A stretch of DNA of 64,000 nt from a bacterium (GTDB lineage Bacteria > Auribacterota > Auribacteria > Auribacterales > Auribacteraceae). The notes below the pieces were generated by a model, which made no database searches, was not told the origin of the DNA, and was given only the letters and a program-made list of their open reading frames with translations. Location of the stretch: contig JACKPL010000009.1 of assembly GCA_024233545.1 (NCBI GenBank), positions 47,725 to 111,724 on the forward strand, written 5' to 3'. This document shows, one piece after another, positions 10,007 through 18,650 of this stretch. The translations under genes and the position numbers were made by a program. Positions within the stretch are counted from its first letter, which is position 1. Every line of letters begins with the position of its first letter.

Positions 10007-10174
10007 ATGAAGGGCATTTTGAGTCTTGTAATTTTAATACTCGATATTTTGGCAATTATCGATTGTATCAAGAGCAGTTTGAGTACTGGCAAGAAAGTAT
10101 TATGGATAATTCTTATTCTGATACTGCCGGTAGTCGGGTTGATTCTCTACTATCTGGTTGGCAAAAAGTCGTAA
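10007..10174 (+). CDS. small membrane protein (PLDc_N type)
   Basis: A 55-residue protein with two membrane helices (residues 3-18 and 32-50) joined by KSSLSTGKK and ending in GKKS. The layout, with W-I-I-L-I-L...P-V-V-G-L-I-L-Y-Y in the second helix, is that of the PLDc_N small membrane domain found alone in many bacteria. A strong ribosome site AAGGAGGA lies 7 bases before the ATG. It is followed after 47 bases by a lipoprotein gene that may be cotranscribed. Role unknown; free-standing members are thought to be linked with envelope stress. Confidence 0.75.
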   Translation: MKGILSLVILILDILAIIDCIKSSLSTGKKVLWIILILILPVVGLILYYLVGKKS

Positions 10175-10221
10175 TTTTTATATTGCGCTATACATTTTAT
10201 TTATAATTAAGGAGACGTTCG

Positions 10222-11103
10222 ATGAATAGGCACGTTATTTACTCTCTTGCCACAATAGTGATGTGCGGTTGCGTCTTGTCGGGATGCGGAAAAAAAGAAG
10301 ACGGGCAAGCCAAGCCGGAGACAGCATCTCAAACGGAACAGAAACAACCGAAAAACCTTTCGGAATCACTGGACACATTCGTTAAGGATGTTGAGAAAGC
10401 CGCGGCGGATTTGACACAAACAGCGGTAGACTCTGTCGATACAGAGCGCATCGGCAAAGCGGTCGGCGAATCCGTCGATTCATTGAAAGAATCGTTGCGC
10501 ACCGCCGCAGAATCGGTGGATACTCAGAAAGTTGAAGGAACAGTTGCATCTCAACTCAATGAAATAACAAAATCAGCCGAAGAAACCGAAGCCGCATTGC
10601 TTGCCGCATTGCACAATTCCGTTGAAGACTCCGTTGATTTTCCGGAAATTGTAACCGGCAACGTCAATGAATATGGTGTTATTGAACAAGTTGAGCAGGT
10701 GGCGCAAGCAGAAAATATCGAGGAACCAGCCCTGCCGGTACAAGCACCTGCATTGCCCGCTCTCGAAAATGAAACGGCAGAACAGGCAACCGAAGAAGAC
10801 GCAACAGACCAGCATGATGCGGACGATTTTGAATTTCTCGACGAACAGGCGGAATCGAGCATAGAAGCGATTGAAAACGCACAGCTTCTGCCGTCGGTTG
10901 ATGATCAAGTTGATTATCTAAACGAACAAGCTGAAATGTTTTACGAAGCTAAAAAATTCAAAGAAGCCGTTGATATCCTCAATCATATTCTTGCCAACCT
11001 TGACCCGGATTCAGAAGAAGCGATCAATATGCTTCAGAAAGCGGCAGTCGGTTTAGGAAAACCGGCAGAACTCAATAAAGTGATTGGTTCACCGGATAAC
11101 TAA
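10222..11103 (+). CDS. lipoprotein with amphipathic repeats
   Basis: 293 residues with a lipobox L-S-G-C and lipidated Cys22. Residues 50-130 form amphipathic helical repeats of the kind SVDTERIGKAVGESVDSLKE, repeated in altered form, like apolipoprotein or coiled-coil stalks. A Glu/Ala/Pro-rich acidic linker follows at about 165-215. A short TPR-like helical pair (YLNEQAEMFYEAKKFKEAVD) lies near 232-290. An envelope-attached binding or spacer role is likely, with no specific function known. AAGGAG precedes the ATG by 6 bases, and a strong terminator follows the stop. Confidence 0.72.
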   Translation: MNRHVIYSLATIVMCGCVLSGCGKKEDGQAKPETASQTEQKQPKNLSESLDTFVKDVEKAAADLTQTAVDSVDTERIGKAVGESVDSLKESLRTAAESVDTQKVEGTVASQLNEITKSAEETEAALLAALHNSVEDSVDFPEIVTGNVNEYGVIEQVEQVAQAENIEEPALPVQAPALPALENETAEQATEEDATDQHDADDFEFLDEQAESSIEAIENAQLLPSVDDQVDYLNEQAEMFYEAKKFKEAVDILNHILANLDPDSEEAINMLQKAAVGLGKPAELNKVIGSPDN

Positions 11104-11125
11104 AGAGAACTTTTTCTTACTGGAA

Positions 11126-11157
11126 AAGGGCAGTACGATATATACTGCCCTTTTTGT
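11126..11157 (+). terminator. rho-independent terminator
   Basis: AAAGGGCAGTA pairs with TACTGCCCTTT around an 8-base loop, and the 3' arm runs into a T tract. It lies 23 bases after the lipoprotein stop codon and closes the 10007-11103 unit. Confidence 0.9.
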
Positions 11158-11196
11158 GTCAATACGCCGATAGAAAATCCAATTGCCAAGCGGGGG

Positions 11197-11214
11197 CTGA
11201 TTGTATACAATCAG
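11197..11214. promoter_or_regulatory. perfect 18-bp palindrome, likely operator
   Basis: CTGATTGTATACAATCAG is a perfect inverted repeat 34 bases before the ATG at 11248. The TTGTATACAA core is the form seen at operators of GntR/FadR-family repressors. No such regulator is encoded nearby, so the assignment is by motif shape only. Confidence 0.5.
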
Positions 11215-11247
11215 TCAATACTAACCTAATTCTTCAGGAGAAAAACA

Positions 11248-11580
11248 ATGGGATTATGGTCGAAAGGAAATACGCGGCGAATGGAAATTGTATCGATTGA
11301 GCCGTTGTCGGTTTTTTCGGTATATACAGCAGTATTTATTGTGCTCTCTATTCCGGCACTGCTGATCCTTGACGCGCTGGGAAAAATACGTCTTAGCAAA
11401 TATGTATCTTTTATTCCCGATGAAGGTTTTTTCGCCGCATTCGATAACCCGTTCACCATTGCACTGCTTGCGGGTATTGCGGCAGGGTTGGTATTGGGAA
11501 TGTTGGCACTTATTTTTGCTCTGATATACAATTGTTTTGCATCGGTTATGGGCGGAGTTAAAATAGATATACGCGACTAG
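11248..11580 (+). CDS. DUF3566-like small membrane protein
   Basis: 110 residues with two membrane helices, about 25-50 and 70-98. It opens with the I-x-P-L-S-V-F motif (residues 16-23) and closes with IYNCFASVMGGVKIDI. Both ends match the pattern of the DUF3566 transmembrane family (Y-N...A...G-G-I-x-V). Family function is unknown. An AGGAG ribosome site lies 7 bases before the ATG. The 18-bp palindrome upstream suggests repressor control. Confidence 0.72.
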   Translation: MGLWSKGNTRRMEIVSIEPLSVFSVYTAVFIVLSIPALLILDALGKIRLSKYVSFIPDEGFFAAFDNPFTIALLAGIAAGLVLGMLALIFALIYNCFASVMGGVKIDIRD

Positions 11581-11772
11581 CCGGAACGGCATGCACTGCG
11601 ATGGATTCCTATCGGTGCCAGTACGAATTAAGGAACTGTAAACAGAGCATGAAAATGTTCTTTATCATATATGGTTTGATCTGGTTGACGAATCGGCTAT
11701 AACCTGTTATAGTACCATATCTTGTCAATAAATGCCGCGCAAACGGCTTTACGCGGGGCACACCACTTCTGC

Positions 11773-11861
11773 GGAGAGATGTCCGAGCTGGCCTAAGGAG
11801 CACGACTGGAAATCGTGTAAACGTCAAAAGCGTTTCGAGGGTTCGAATCCCTCTCTCTCCG
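11773..11861 (+). tRNA. tRNA-Ser (anticodon GGA)
   Basis: An 89-base class II tRNA with acceptor GGAGAGA/TCTCTCC, anticodon loop CTGGAAA (anticodon GGA), a long variable arm and T loop TTCGAAT. CCA is encoded directly after it at 11862-11864, unlike the Ser-GCU gene. It reads UCC/UCU codons. The recombinase remnant 120 bases downstream suggests this tRNA was an integration site. Confidence 0.95.
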
Positions 11862-11981
11862 CCATTCTTTTTACACCTTTTCTAAATCCCAAATTTACAA
11901 TATCCTTGTAAATGCACTATGATCTTTAAAATGGTTAGTGCCCAAATTATGCCCATCTTTTAAATGATGATGTGATGAATT

Positions 11982-12269
11982 ATGGCTAACTTAAGAAAGA
12001 AAAACAATATCTACTTTATTGCCCGCCGTGTGAGCGTTAAGCGATATAGAACGAATGTCGGAAGATCAAAAAAACTAGCCGAACTAGCCTTAAAAGACAC
12101 TGAAGTCAAGATTACGAAAAACGAGCTTGGACGATCTATTCACCCAATTCACTTTTTATTCTCAAATCAACCATTACCCCATCATCACAAGGCTATAATA
12201 CAACATTTCGAAGCATTTTTAGAAAGGCATAGGCATATAACAAATATATATCAGTTCAAAACATTCTGA
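11982..12269 (+). pseudogene. truncated tyrosine recombinase (integrase), N-terminal part
   Basis: 95 residues survive. The start, MANLRKKNNIYFIARR, and the segment VGRSKKLAELALKDTEVKI are typical of the arm-binding domain of tRNA-targeting tyrosine recombinases. The following helices (HHHKAIIQHFEAFLERH) fit the beginning of the SAM-like core-binding domain. The catalytic domain is absent: the frame ends at a TGA created exactly where the 97-bp MITE begins (12268). Directly upstream are the repeated motifs GCCCAAATTATGCCCAT, a usual feature of integrase arm sites. Together with the tRNA-Ser gene this marks the left border of an integrated island. Confidence 0.65.
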
Positions 12270-12364
12270 CCTTCCTCCCCAAAACTGTGCCTCTTTGATG
12301 TGTTCTGTCGTTTTATCACGTATCCACTCTAATTTCAAGTGGCACAGTTTTGGGGAGGAAGGTC
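12268..12364. mobile_element. 97-bp MITE derived from the IS3-family element at 24220-25022
   Basis: Perfect 24-bp inverted ends at 12268-12291 and 12341-12364 (GACCTTCCTCCCC outward on both sides) enclose 49 bases. The inner part matches the region just upstream of the IS orfA start (TTTTATCACGTATCCACTC and flanks). ACTGTGCCT occurs both beside the MITE's left end and next to the IS orfA start codon, so an internal deletion at this short homology would create the MITE. No clear target duplication is visible. It interrupts the integrase gene and lies 166 bases before cas3. Confidence 0.8.
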
Positions 12365-12530
12365 AAGTGAAAGAATCAGAAAAACTTGCATATTTACCCG
12401 ATAATAATGATGTACAACTCAAACATCCTTAATGTATTGTATAGAGTATACCTCCTTATGTCTGAGGATTAAATTTCTACTTCGTTATGTACCTAATACA
12501 TAAAACATTGAATTTTTTAGAGGATAGGCC

Positions 12531-14666
12531 ATGTCTGATTTTCTCGCTCATTCGAAGAGTGACGTGACAGGAGATATTGATCCTCTCAATGAACATCTAA
12601 CGAAAACCGCAACAATTGCAGAATCTTTTGGAAAAACCAACCAAGAAAAAAAAATTTTGGAGTTGCTTGGGTATTTCCATGATATCGGCAAATACAGAAA
12701 AGAGTTCCAGACATATCTCCGTGAAGGCGGACAAAGGGGAAGTGTTCCCCATTCTATTTACGGTGCATATTTAGCTTATCAGAAAAAAATAAACATCGCC
12801 GCATTTTGTATTGCAGGTCATCATAAGGGCTTACCTGATTCAACAGGGTTAAAAAATGACTTAAAAAATGAAACGTTATTGAATGAAACCTGCAATTTAG
12901 AAAAGGCATTTCAAAATGACATAGAAAAAAATATCTCCGATCTCATCCCATCACCACTCAATTTTGGAGATTGCCTTTTATCCGAAACATATACTCGTTT
13001 CTTTTTTAGTTGCCTTGTTGATGCTGATTGGCTAGCAACAGAGTCACATTTTTCTCCCCATGTATATACAAAACGCATTTCAAAAACAATCAATATTAAT
13101 GAAAAAATAACCATATTGGATCGTTATATTTCAAAATTTCCTGTTGACGGAGACATCAATTTTTTAAGAAATACCGCTAGAGAAGATGCAAACAAATTGG
13201 CATGTAAGCCTATAGGATTTTATTCTCTGAACCTTCCCACAGGTTTGGGCAAAACATTATGTTCTGTTAGTTGGGCATTGCGTCATGCACACCATAACGA
13301 TTTGAAGAGAATCATTATTGTCCTTCCTTACACCAGCATAATTGACCAATCAGCAAAATTATTAAAAGAAATTTTTGGCGAAGAAGAAATACTCGAGCAT
13401 CATTCGACATTTGAATTTAAAGATGGTAGTAACCCCACTTATAAAAAACTGTCTGCTGAAAATTGGGACTTTCCCTTTATATTAACAACAAATGTCCAGT
13501 TTTTTGAATCGATTTTCAGTAATAAACCCTCAAAATGTAGAAAAGTGCACAATATTTCCAACTCGATCGTTATATTCGATGAAGTACAGAGCCTTCCAAA
13601 AGATAAGTTTCTACCAACCATAACGATGCTTAAAAACTTGAAAGATATCTTTAAAACATCATTTTTGTTCTGTACGGCAACTCAACCAGCCTTCGCATCC
13701 CGCGAGGGATTTAGCGGTATTGATGGGATTGTCTCCCTCGTTATCAGCCCTGCAAGATACTATACAAAAACAAAGCGAGTCGATTATTCGCTTTTCAGAA
13801 AACTCAGTCAAGTTACACTCGATGATATTGGATATGAAATAGACGAAAATGGTTCTTCAACACTCGTAGTATTTAATACGAAAAAGGATACGATGGGTTT
13901 ATATAACCAAGATTTTAAAAGTTTCGATAAAAAATACCATTTAAGCACTGCAATGTGTCCAGCACATCGGAAAAGAAAAATCGATGCAATCAAAAATGAT
14001 TTAGTAAATCATGAGAAGAAAATTATAGTCTGTTCTACCCAGTTAATTGAAGCAGGAGTTGATCTTGACTTCCCTGTCGTTTTTAGAGCATTATCCCCTC
14101 TTGATTCAATTATTCAATCGGCTGGTCGTTGCAATAGGGAAGGGAAACTGTCTAAGGGAGATGTTTTTATTTTTAAGCTGGCGGAACAAAAATATCCGAC
14201 AAAGACATATGAGCTGGTTTCCAACTTTACCGAGATGTTTCTTCAACGAGATGGATTGGATATATTGCATTCTCACGATTCGTACGAAAGGTACTTCATG
14301 GAATTGGATAATTTTATTAAATGGGATAAGGGAAAAATCGATGACTTGCGAAAAAATTTCTTATTTGAACAAGTAGCCGATACATACAAGATTATCGATT
14401 CTCCTGCACAAACGGTTGTCGTCCCATATAACAAAGGCGAAAAACTTATTTCAGAATTGGGGCACAAACCTTTTCTTTCAAGAAGTGATTTTCAAAAACT
14501 CCAATTATATTCTGTTCAGATGTACCCAAACCAATTTGAGGAATCCTTAAGTTCAGGATTGATCCAACAGTCTCCGAACGGACTGTTTTTTATATGGATA
14601 GGAAAATATAGTGATGATGTAGGCGTTGTGTTTGATACAACGGAAGCAATAGACCTCGTGATCTGA
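12531..14666 (+). CDS. cas3: CRISPR-associated helicase-nuclease Cas3 (type I-C)
   Basis: 711 residues. The N-terminal HD nuclease shows YFHDIGKY with His50-Asp51, then PHSIYGAY near 73 and AGHHKGLPD near 95, the metal ligands of the HD domain. A superfamily 2 helicase follows: Walker A LPTGLGKT near 235, the DEAD-type box FDEVQ near 347, and motif VI IIQSAGRCNREGK near 525. Cas3 is recruited by target-bound Cascade, nicks the displaced strand and degrades DNA while moving. AGAGGA lies just before the ATG. The gene opens the I-C operon, and cas5 follows after 11 bases. All motifs are intact. Confidence 0.97.
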   Translation: MSDFLAHSKSDVTGDIDPLNEHLTKTATIAESFGKTNQEKKILELLGYFHDIGKYRKEFQTYLREGGQRGSVPHSIYGAYLAYQKKINIAAFCIAGHHKGLPDSTGLKNDLKNETLLNETCNLEKAFQNDIEKNISDLIPSPLNFGDCLLSETYTRFFFSCLVDADWLATESHFSPHVYTKRISKTININEKITILDRYISKFPVDGDINFLRNTAREDANKLACKPIGFYSLNLPTGLGKTLCSVSWALRHAHHNDLKRIIIVLPYTSIIDQSAKLLKEIFGEEEILEHHSTFEFKDGSNPTYKKLSAENWDFPFILTTNVQFFESIFSNKPSKCRKVHNISNSIVIFDEVQSLPKDKFLPTITMLKNLKDIFKTSFLFCTATQPAFASREGFSGIDGIVSLVISPARYYTKTKRVDYSLFRKLSQVTLDDIGYEIDENGSSTLVVFNTKKDTMGLYNQDFKSFDKKYHLSTAMCPAHRKRKIDAIKNDLVNHEKKIIVCSTQLIEAGVDLDFPVVFRALSPLDSIIQSAGRCNREGKLSKGDVFIFKLAEQKYPTKTYELVSNFTEMFLQRDGLDILHSHDSYERYFMELDNFIKWDKGKIDDLRKNFLFEQVADTYKIIDSPAQTVVVPYNKGEKLISELGHKPFLSRSDFQKLQLYSVQMYPNQFEESLSSGLIQQSPNGLFFIWIGKYSDDVGVVFDTTEAIDLVI

Positions 14667-14677
14667 AAGGAGGAGTT

Positions 14678-15385
14678 ATGCCGGATAAACATGTCGTAAA
14701 GGTAAAAGTAACAGGCGATTTTGCGTGTTTCACACGCCCTGAACTCAAAGTTGAGCGGATGAGTTATCCATGTATGACTCCATCTGCCGCACGCGGCATA
14801 CTGGATTCGATATTATGGAAACCGGAGTTCAAATGGTTCATACGAAGAATACTTGTCCTTAATCCGGTAAAGTTTTTCTCTATAAAGAGAAATGAGTTAG
14901 ACAAGATAATACCTTCAAGGGGATTGTCGCCAATCATTATTGAAGACAACCGAGCGCAACGTAACAGCCTCATTTTGCGTGATGTTGCTTATGTGATTGA
15001 GGCGTCGGTTCATCTTGATGCCCCATCCCAAACGAATCCGCCGGTAAAATATATTGAAATGTTTAACCGTAGAGTAAAAAAAGGACAATGCTGGCGCCGT
15101 CCATATTTTGGCTGTCGCGAATTCAGCGCTGATTTCATGCCTGCCTTTGACAGCGATCAACCTATCGCGGAAGACATTCCAATCGGTGGAATGTTGCTCG
15201 ATATTTTTTATGATAACAAGGGAAATCCTGAACCGCTTTTCTTTAATGCGGCAATTAGAAACGGCATTTTATCTTGCGAAAACGATTATGAAAAAATGAT
15301 GAACAGTTCGCATTTTTCAAAGCAGTTGGATCTCATTACACAATCCTGCCTTTACTCCTTAACCCAACAGGAGGAACTATTATGA
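14678..15385 (+). CDS. cas5c: Cas5c (Cas5d) crRNA-processing endoribonuclease
   Basis: 235 residues with the RAMP start VKVTGDFACFTRPELKVERMSY, followed by TPSAARGILDSILW, which is characteristic of the Cas5 of type I-C. In I-C systems, which lack Cas6, this protein cuts the pre-crRNA within the repeat and stays on the 5' handle of the crRNA in Cascade. AAAGGAGG lies 7 bases before the ATG. The stop overlaps the start of cas8c by four bases (ATGA), indicating coupled translation. Confidence 0.95.
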   Translation: MPDKHVVKVKVTGDFACFTRPELKVERMSYPCMTPSAARGILDSILWKPEFKWFIRRILVLNPVKFFSIKRNELDKIIPSRGLSPIIIEDNRAQRNSLILRDVAYVIEASVHLDAPSQTNPPVKYIEMFNRRVKKGQCWRRPYFGCREFSADFMPAFDSDQPIAEDIPIGGMLLDIFYDNKGNPEPLFFNAAIRNGILSCENDYEKMMNSSHFSKQLDLITQSCLYSLTQQEELL

Positions 15386-17142
15386 TAAAACAATTATGCG
15401 AATTGGCTAAAAAAGAAGATTTGGTTAAACACCCGGCATTAACTAAAATTACGCCGACGATTATCATCGACCTTGATTCGGAAGGGAATTGTCTCGGCGT
15501 AAGAAGCATTGATAAAAAAGAAGCAAGGGGGTTCCTTTGCGAATCAGTCACTAAAACGAGGAATGTTGTAGCTCGTGTACTTGTGGATAATTCCGAGTAT
15601 CTCTTAGGCATTACTGCGGATGAAACGAAGAATGCAAAAAACGTTACTCCACAAGATAAGTTTAATGCTTTTCTAGATAAAAATACTCCCTATTTACGGG
15701 AAACTGCTCATTTGAAACCTGTTTATAATTTTTATTTTGATAAAAAAACAACGGGGCTGGAAAAAGCAAAAGCCCTTTTCTCCGAGTTAGATAAAAAAGC
15801 TAAGGTAGGAGTAATCGCTTTTTACCTGCCAACCGGAAAATATGCGCACGGTTTACCTGAAGTTCTTGAGAAAATTAAATCAGACTACGATACAGCACAG
15901 TTAGAAAAAATAGCATCGGGAACCAAAGAGTGTTCTGTATGTGCAAGAAACCAATTTCCTATTGAACCTATTCACGAAAAAATAAAAAGAATCCCAAGTG
16001 GACAAGCATCTGGAAATGCTTTGGTTTCATATAATTCCGACGCTTTTTGTTCCTACGGTTTAGAACAGAATGAAAATTCTAAAATATGTTCTGATTGCGC
16101 TAAAAACTATGTATCGGCTCTGAATTGGCTTTTATCAGAAGGGAGGCCTGTGCCGAATGAAAAAGGCAAAGAAAAGTTTGTATTTACTCATCGCAAGAAT
16201 TTAGGATCAGATACGGCAATACTATTCTGGACACGGGATAAGTCAGGCTTTGACCCAATGGATTTTCTTGATGCGCCACAAGACGATGAAGTAGCCAGAT
16301 TGCTTTCTTCGCCCGATTCCGGACGAGAGGCGGATATCAGGTTAGAAGAAAACCAATTCTATTCCATAACGCTCAGCGGTTCAGCCGCCCGAATAGCTCT
16401 GCGGGATTGGATTGAAATAAGCCTTTATCAAACAAAATCAAACTTGTGTAACTGGTTTACGGATATAGAAATAATCGATAATAAAAAGAAGGCTTATACC
16501 CCATTATGGAAAATGGCACATGCATGTAAAGGCAGTACTGACAAAGATCCTTTATCATCAAGGGTTCAGGGAATTCTTTGGCGGTGCGCAATAAAAAACC
16601 AGCTTGTGCCGTTATGGGTTTTGTCGGCAGTTATCAATAGGATTCGTGCTGATTCATCAAAATTTAAATGGAGAAAGAAAGAATCCAATGACTTGAGTAT
16701 ATATGAAATTTTTTCTTCCGCGAGGATTGCGCTGATGAAATTAACAATCAACCGTTTGAATAAAGAGGAGAGACCGATTATGCTTGATTTAGACCGAGAA
16801 AATAATAATACCGCATATCTCTGCGGCAGGCTTCTGTCAGTTCTGGCTGATATTCAACATGCTTCTCTTGGCGATGTAAATGCAGGGGTAGTTGACAGGT
16901 TTTATTCGTCGGCATCTACCACTCCGTCTGTCGCCTTTGGAAGATTAATTAAGAATGCGCAGTACCATTTATCAAAAATGCGATCGGAAAAACCGGGGTT
17001 GACTGTGAAACTTGAAAAGAAACTTACTGAACTTATAGGCAAGATAAACGATTTCCCGCAAACACTCACATTAGAAGATCAGGGTCGGTTTGCCATAGGC
17101 TTTTATCATCAGCAACAATTAAGATTTGAGAGCAACCAATAA
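15382..17142 (+). CDS. cas8c: Cas8c (Csd1), Cascade large subunit
   Basis: 586 residues, the normal length for the family. A zinc-binding insert is formed by CSVC (about 192-195) and CSDC (about 237-240). The C-terminal part is helical, as expected for the embedded small-subunit region that I-C systems translate from within this gene. Cas8c recognises the PAM and opens the target duplex. It overlaps cas5 by four bases and is followed by cas7 after 30 bases with its own GGAG site. Confidence 0.95.
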   Translation: MIKQLCELAKKEDLVKHPALTKITPTIIIDLDSEGNCLGVRSIDKKEARGFLCESVTKTRNVVARVLVDNSEYLLGITADETKNAKNVTPQDKFNAFLDKNTPYLRETAHLKPVYNFYFDKKTTGLEKAKALFSELDKKAKVGVIAFYLPTGKYAHGLPEVLEKIKSDYDTAQLEKIASGTKECSVCARNQFPIEPIHEKIKRIPSGQASGNALVSYNSDAFCSYGLEQNENSKICSDCAKNYVSALNWLLSEGRPVPNEKGKEKFVFTHRKNLGSDTAILFWTRDKSGFDPMDFLDAPQDDEVARLLSSPDSGREADIRLEENQFYSITLSGSAARIALRDWIEISLYQTKSNLCNWFTDIEIIDNKKKAYTPLWKMAHACKGSTDKDPLSSRVQGILWRCAIKNQLVPLWVLSAVINRIRADSSKFKWRKKESNDLSIYEIFSSARIALMKLTINRLNKEERPIMLDLDRENNNTAYLCGRLLSVLADIQHASLGDVNAGVVDRFYSSASTTPSVAFGRLIKNAQYHLSKMRSEKPGLTVKLEKKLTELIGKINDFPQTLTLEDQGRFAIGFYHQQQLRFESNQ

Positions 17143-17172
17143 TATTTCTGCAACGAAGAAGGAGAATATGTT

Positions 17173-18015
17173 ATGAACCCTATTCAAAACAGGTATGACT
17201 TTGTATTTATTTTCGATGTAAAAGACGGCAATCCCAACGGCGATCCCGATCAGGCGAATCTACCCCGCGTCGATCCCGAAAATCAGGAGGGGCTTGTTAC
17301 TGACGTTTGTATAAAACGCAAAGTGCGCAATTACGTACAATTAAACAATCGTCTGAAAGCTCCGGATAACAATGAATACGGAATCTTTATCCGGCAAGGA
17401 AACATACTGGCAAAAGACATAGACGCAACTCCCGGTGAAAAAACCGAAGATCGCCAGAAAGAATTGTGCAGGAAATATTATGATATTCGGGCATTCGGTG
17501 CAGTAATGAGCGTCGGTGACAAAGGAGCGGGTACGGTGAGGGGGCCTGTTCAATTTACGTTTGCCCGTTCCGAAGATAGAGTCTTTCAAGCGGAACACTC
17601 TATTACCCGATGTTGCGTAACAACAGAAAACGAAGCAAAATCCCAAGAAAACCGCGAGTTTGCAAGTACCATGGGACGTAAATCGACAGTACCTTACGCA
17701 TTGTATCGAATGCATGGTTTTGTCTCTGCTGTTGATGCCCAGAAAACCGGTTTTTCCGAAAATGACATGGAACTTTTATGGGAAGCATTATTGAATGCGT
17801 TTGAACATGACCGTTCAGCCGCGCGAGGCGAGATGTCAGCAAGAAAACTTATCCTATTTAAACACAGCAACCATTTAGGCAATGCACGCGCAACAGATTT
17901 GTTTTCTAGAGTGAAAATTGAGAGAAAAAACGATGTGCCGCGCGGATTCACCGATTATAATATCATCGTCGAGAAAAATAATCTTCCGGCAGATATACAG
18001 GTGATCGAAAAATAA
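17173..18015 (+). CDS. cas7c: Cas7c (Csd2), Cascade backbone
   Basis: 280 residues with the diagnostic start DVKDGNPNGDPDQANLPRVD, then KRKVRNYVQL and FGAVMS...GTVRGPVQFTF. Multiple copies of this protein coat the crRNA spacer in type I-C Cascade. GAAGGAG precedes the ATG. The last base of the stop is the first base of the cas4 start (TAATG), so the two are coupled. Confidence 0.96.
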   Translation: MNPIQNRYDFVFIFDVKDGNPNGDPDQANLPRVDPENQEGLVTDVCIKRKVRNYVQLNNRLKAPDNNEYGIFIRQGNILAKDIDATPGEKTEDRQKELCRKYYDIRAFGAVMSVGDKGAGTVRGPVQFTFARSEDRVFQAEHSITRCCVTTENEAKSQENREFASTMGRKSTVPYALYRMHGFVSAVDAQKTGFSENDMELLWEALLNAFEHDRSAARGEMSARKLILFKHSNHLGNARATDLFSRVKIERKNDVPRGFTDYNIIVEKNNLPADIQVIEK

Positions 18016-18650
18016 TGGATTCTTTCAAACTGAGAGATTGGGATGACAGCCAAATCATCCCAATCTCTGCTCTTGAACATTATTTATATTGTCCGAGGCA
18101 ATGTGCTTTAATTCACAATGAAGGCATCTTTAGCGACAATGTACTGACGGTCTCTGGCAAGTTGGAACATCAAAGAGTTGATGAGGTTCAGTGTCTTTAC
18201 GAGCATAACGCCAGAAGGGAAACAAGTTTCCCTGTTTTTTCACATGTTCACGGAATTACCGGCATTGTCGACGTAGTAGAGTTTCTCCATGATGGGACGA
18301 TATTTCCGGTTGATCATAAACATGGGAAGAAGATCGTATGGCACCAAGCCGCGGTTCAGCTCTGCGCATATACTTTATGCCTTGAGGAAATGTTTCATGT
18401 TTCGATCCATAAAGGAGCCATTTATCATACATCATCAAAAAAACGATCTGAAGTTTCTATGACCGAACAACTGAGAGCAAAGACCTCAAAAGCTATTATT
18501 GAAACTAGAAATCTTATGGCCTCAAAATGCTTGCCTCAACCTCATTACGGTGCGATCTGTAAAGATTGTTCGCTCATACACGACTGTATGCCCGAACTTG
18601 ATAATTCCGTTTATTATAAAAACATTTATAAGGTGAATGATAATGACTGA
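18015..18650 (+). CDS. cas4: Cas4 adaptation nuclease
   Basis: 211 residues of the RecB-like Fe-S exonuclease family. One cluster cysteine lies in YLYCPRQCALIH near the N-terminus, and three in ICKDCSLIHDC near the C-terminus. The nuclease core shows GIVDVVEF and FPVDHKHGKK (Asp, then D-x-K) and the QLCAYTLCLEEMF helix with the conserved glutamine. Cas4 trims prespacers and sets PAM and orientation together with Cas1-Cas2. It overlaps cas7 by one base and cas1 by 14. Confidence 0.95.
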   Translation: MDSFKLRDWDDSQIIPISALEHYLYCPRQCALIHNEGIFSDNVLTVSGKLEHQRVDEVQCLYEHNARRETSFPVFSHVHGITGIVDVVEFLHDGTIFPVDHKHGKKIVWHQAAVQLCAYTLCLEEMFHVSIHKGAIYHTSSKKRSEVSMTEQLRAKTSKAIIETRNLMASKCLPQPHYGAICKDCSLIHDCMPELDNSVYYKNIYKVNDND

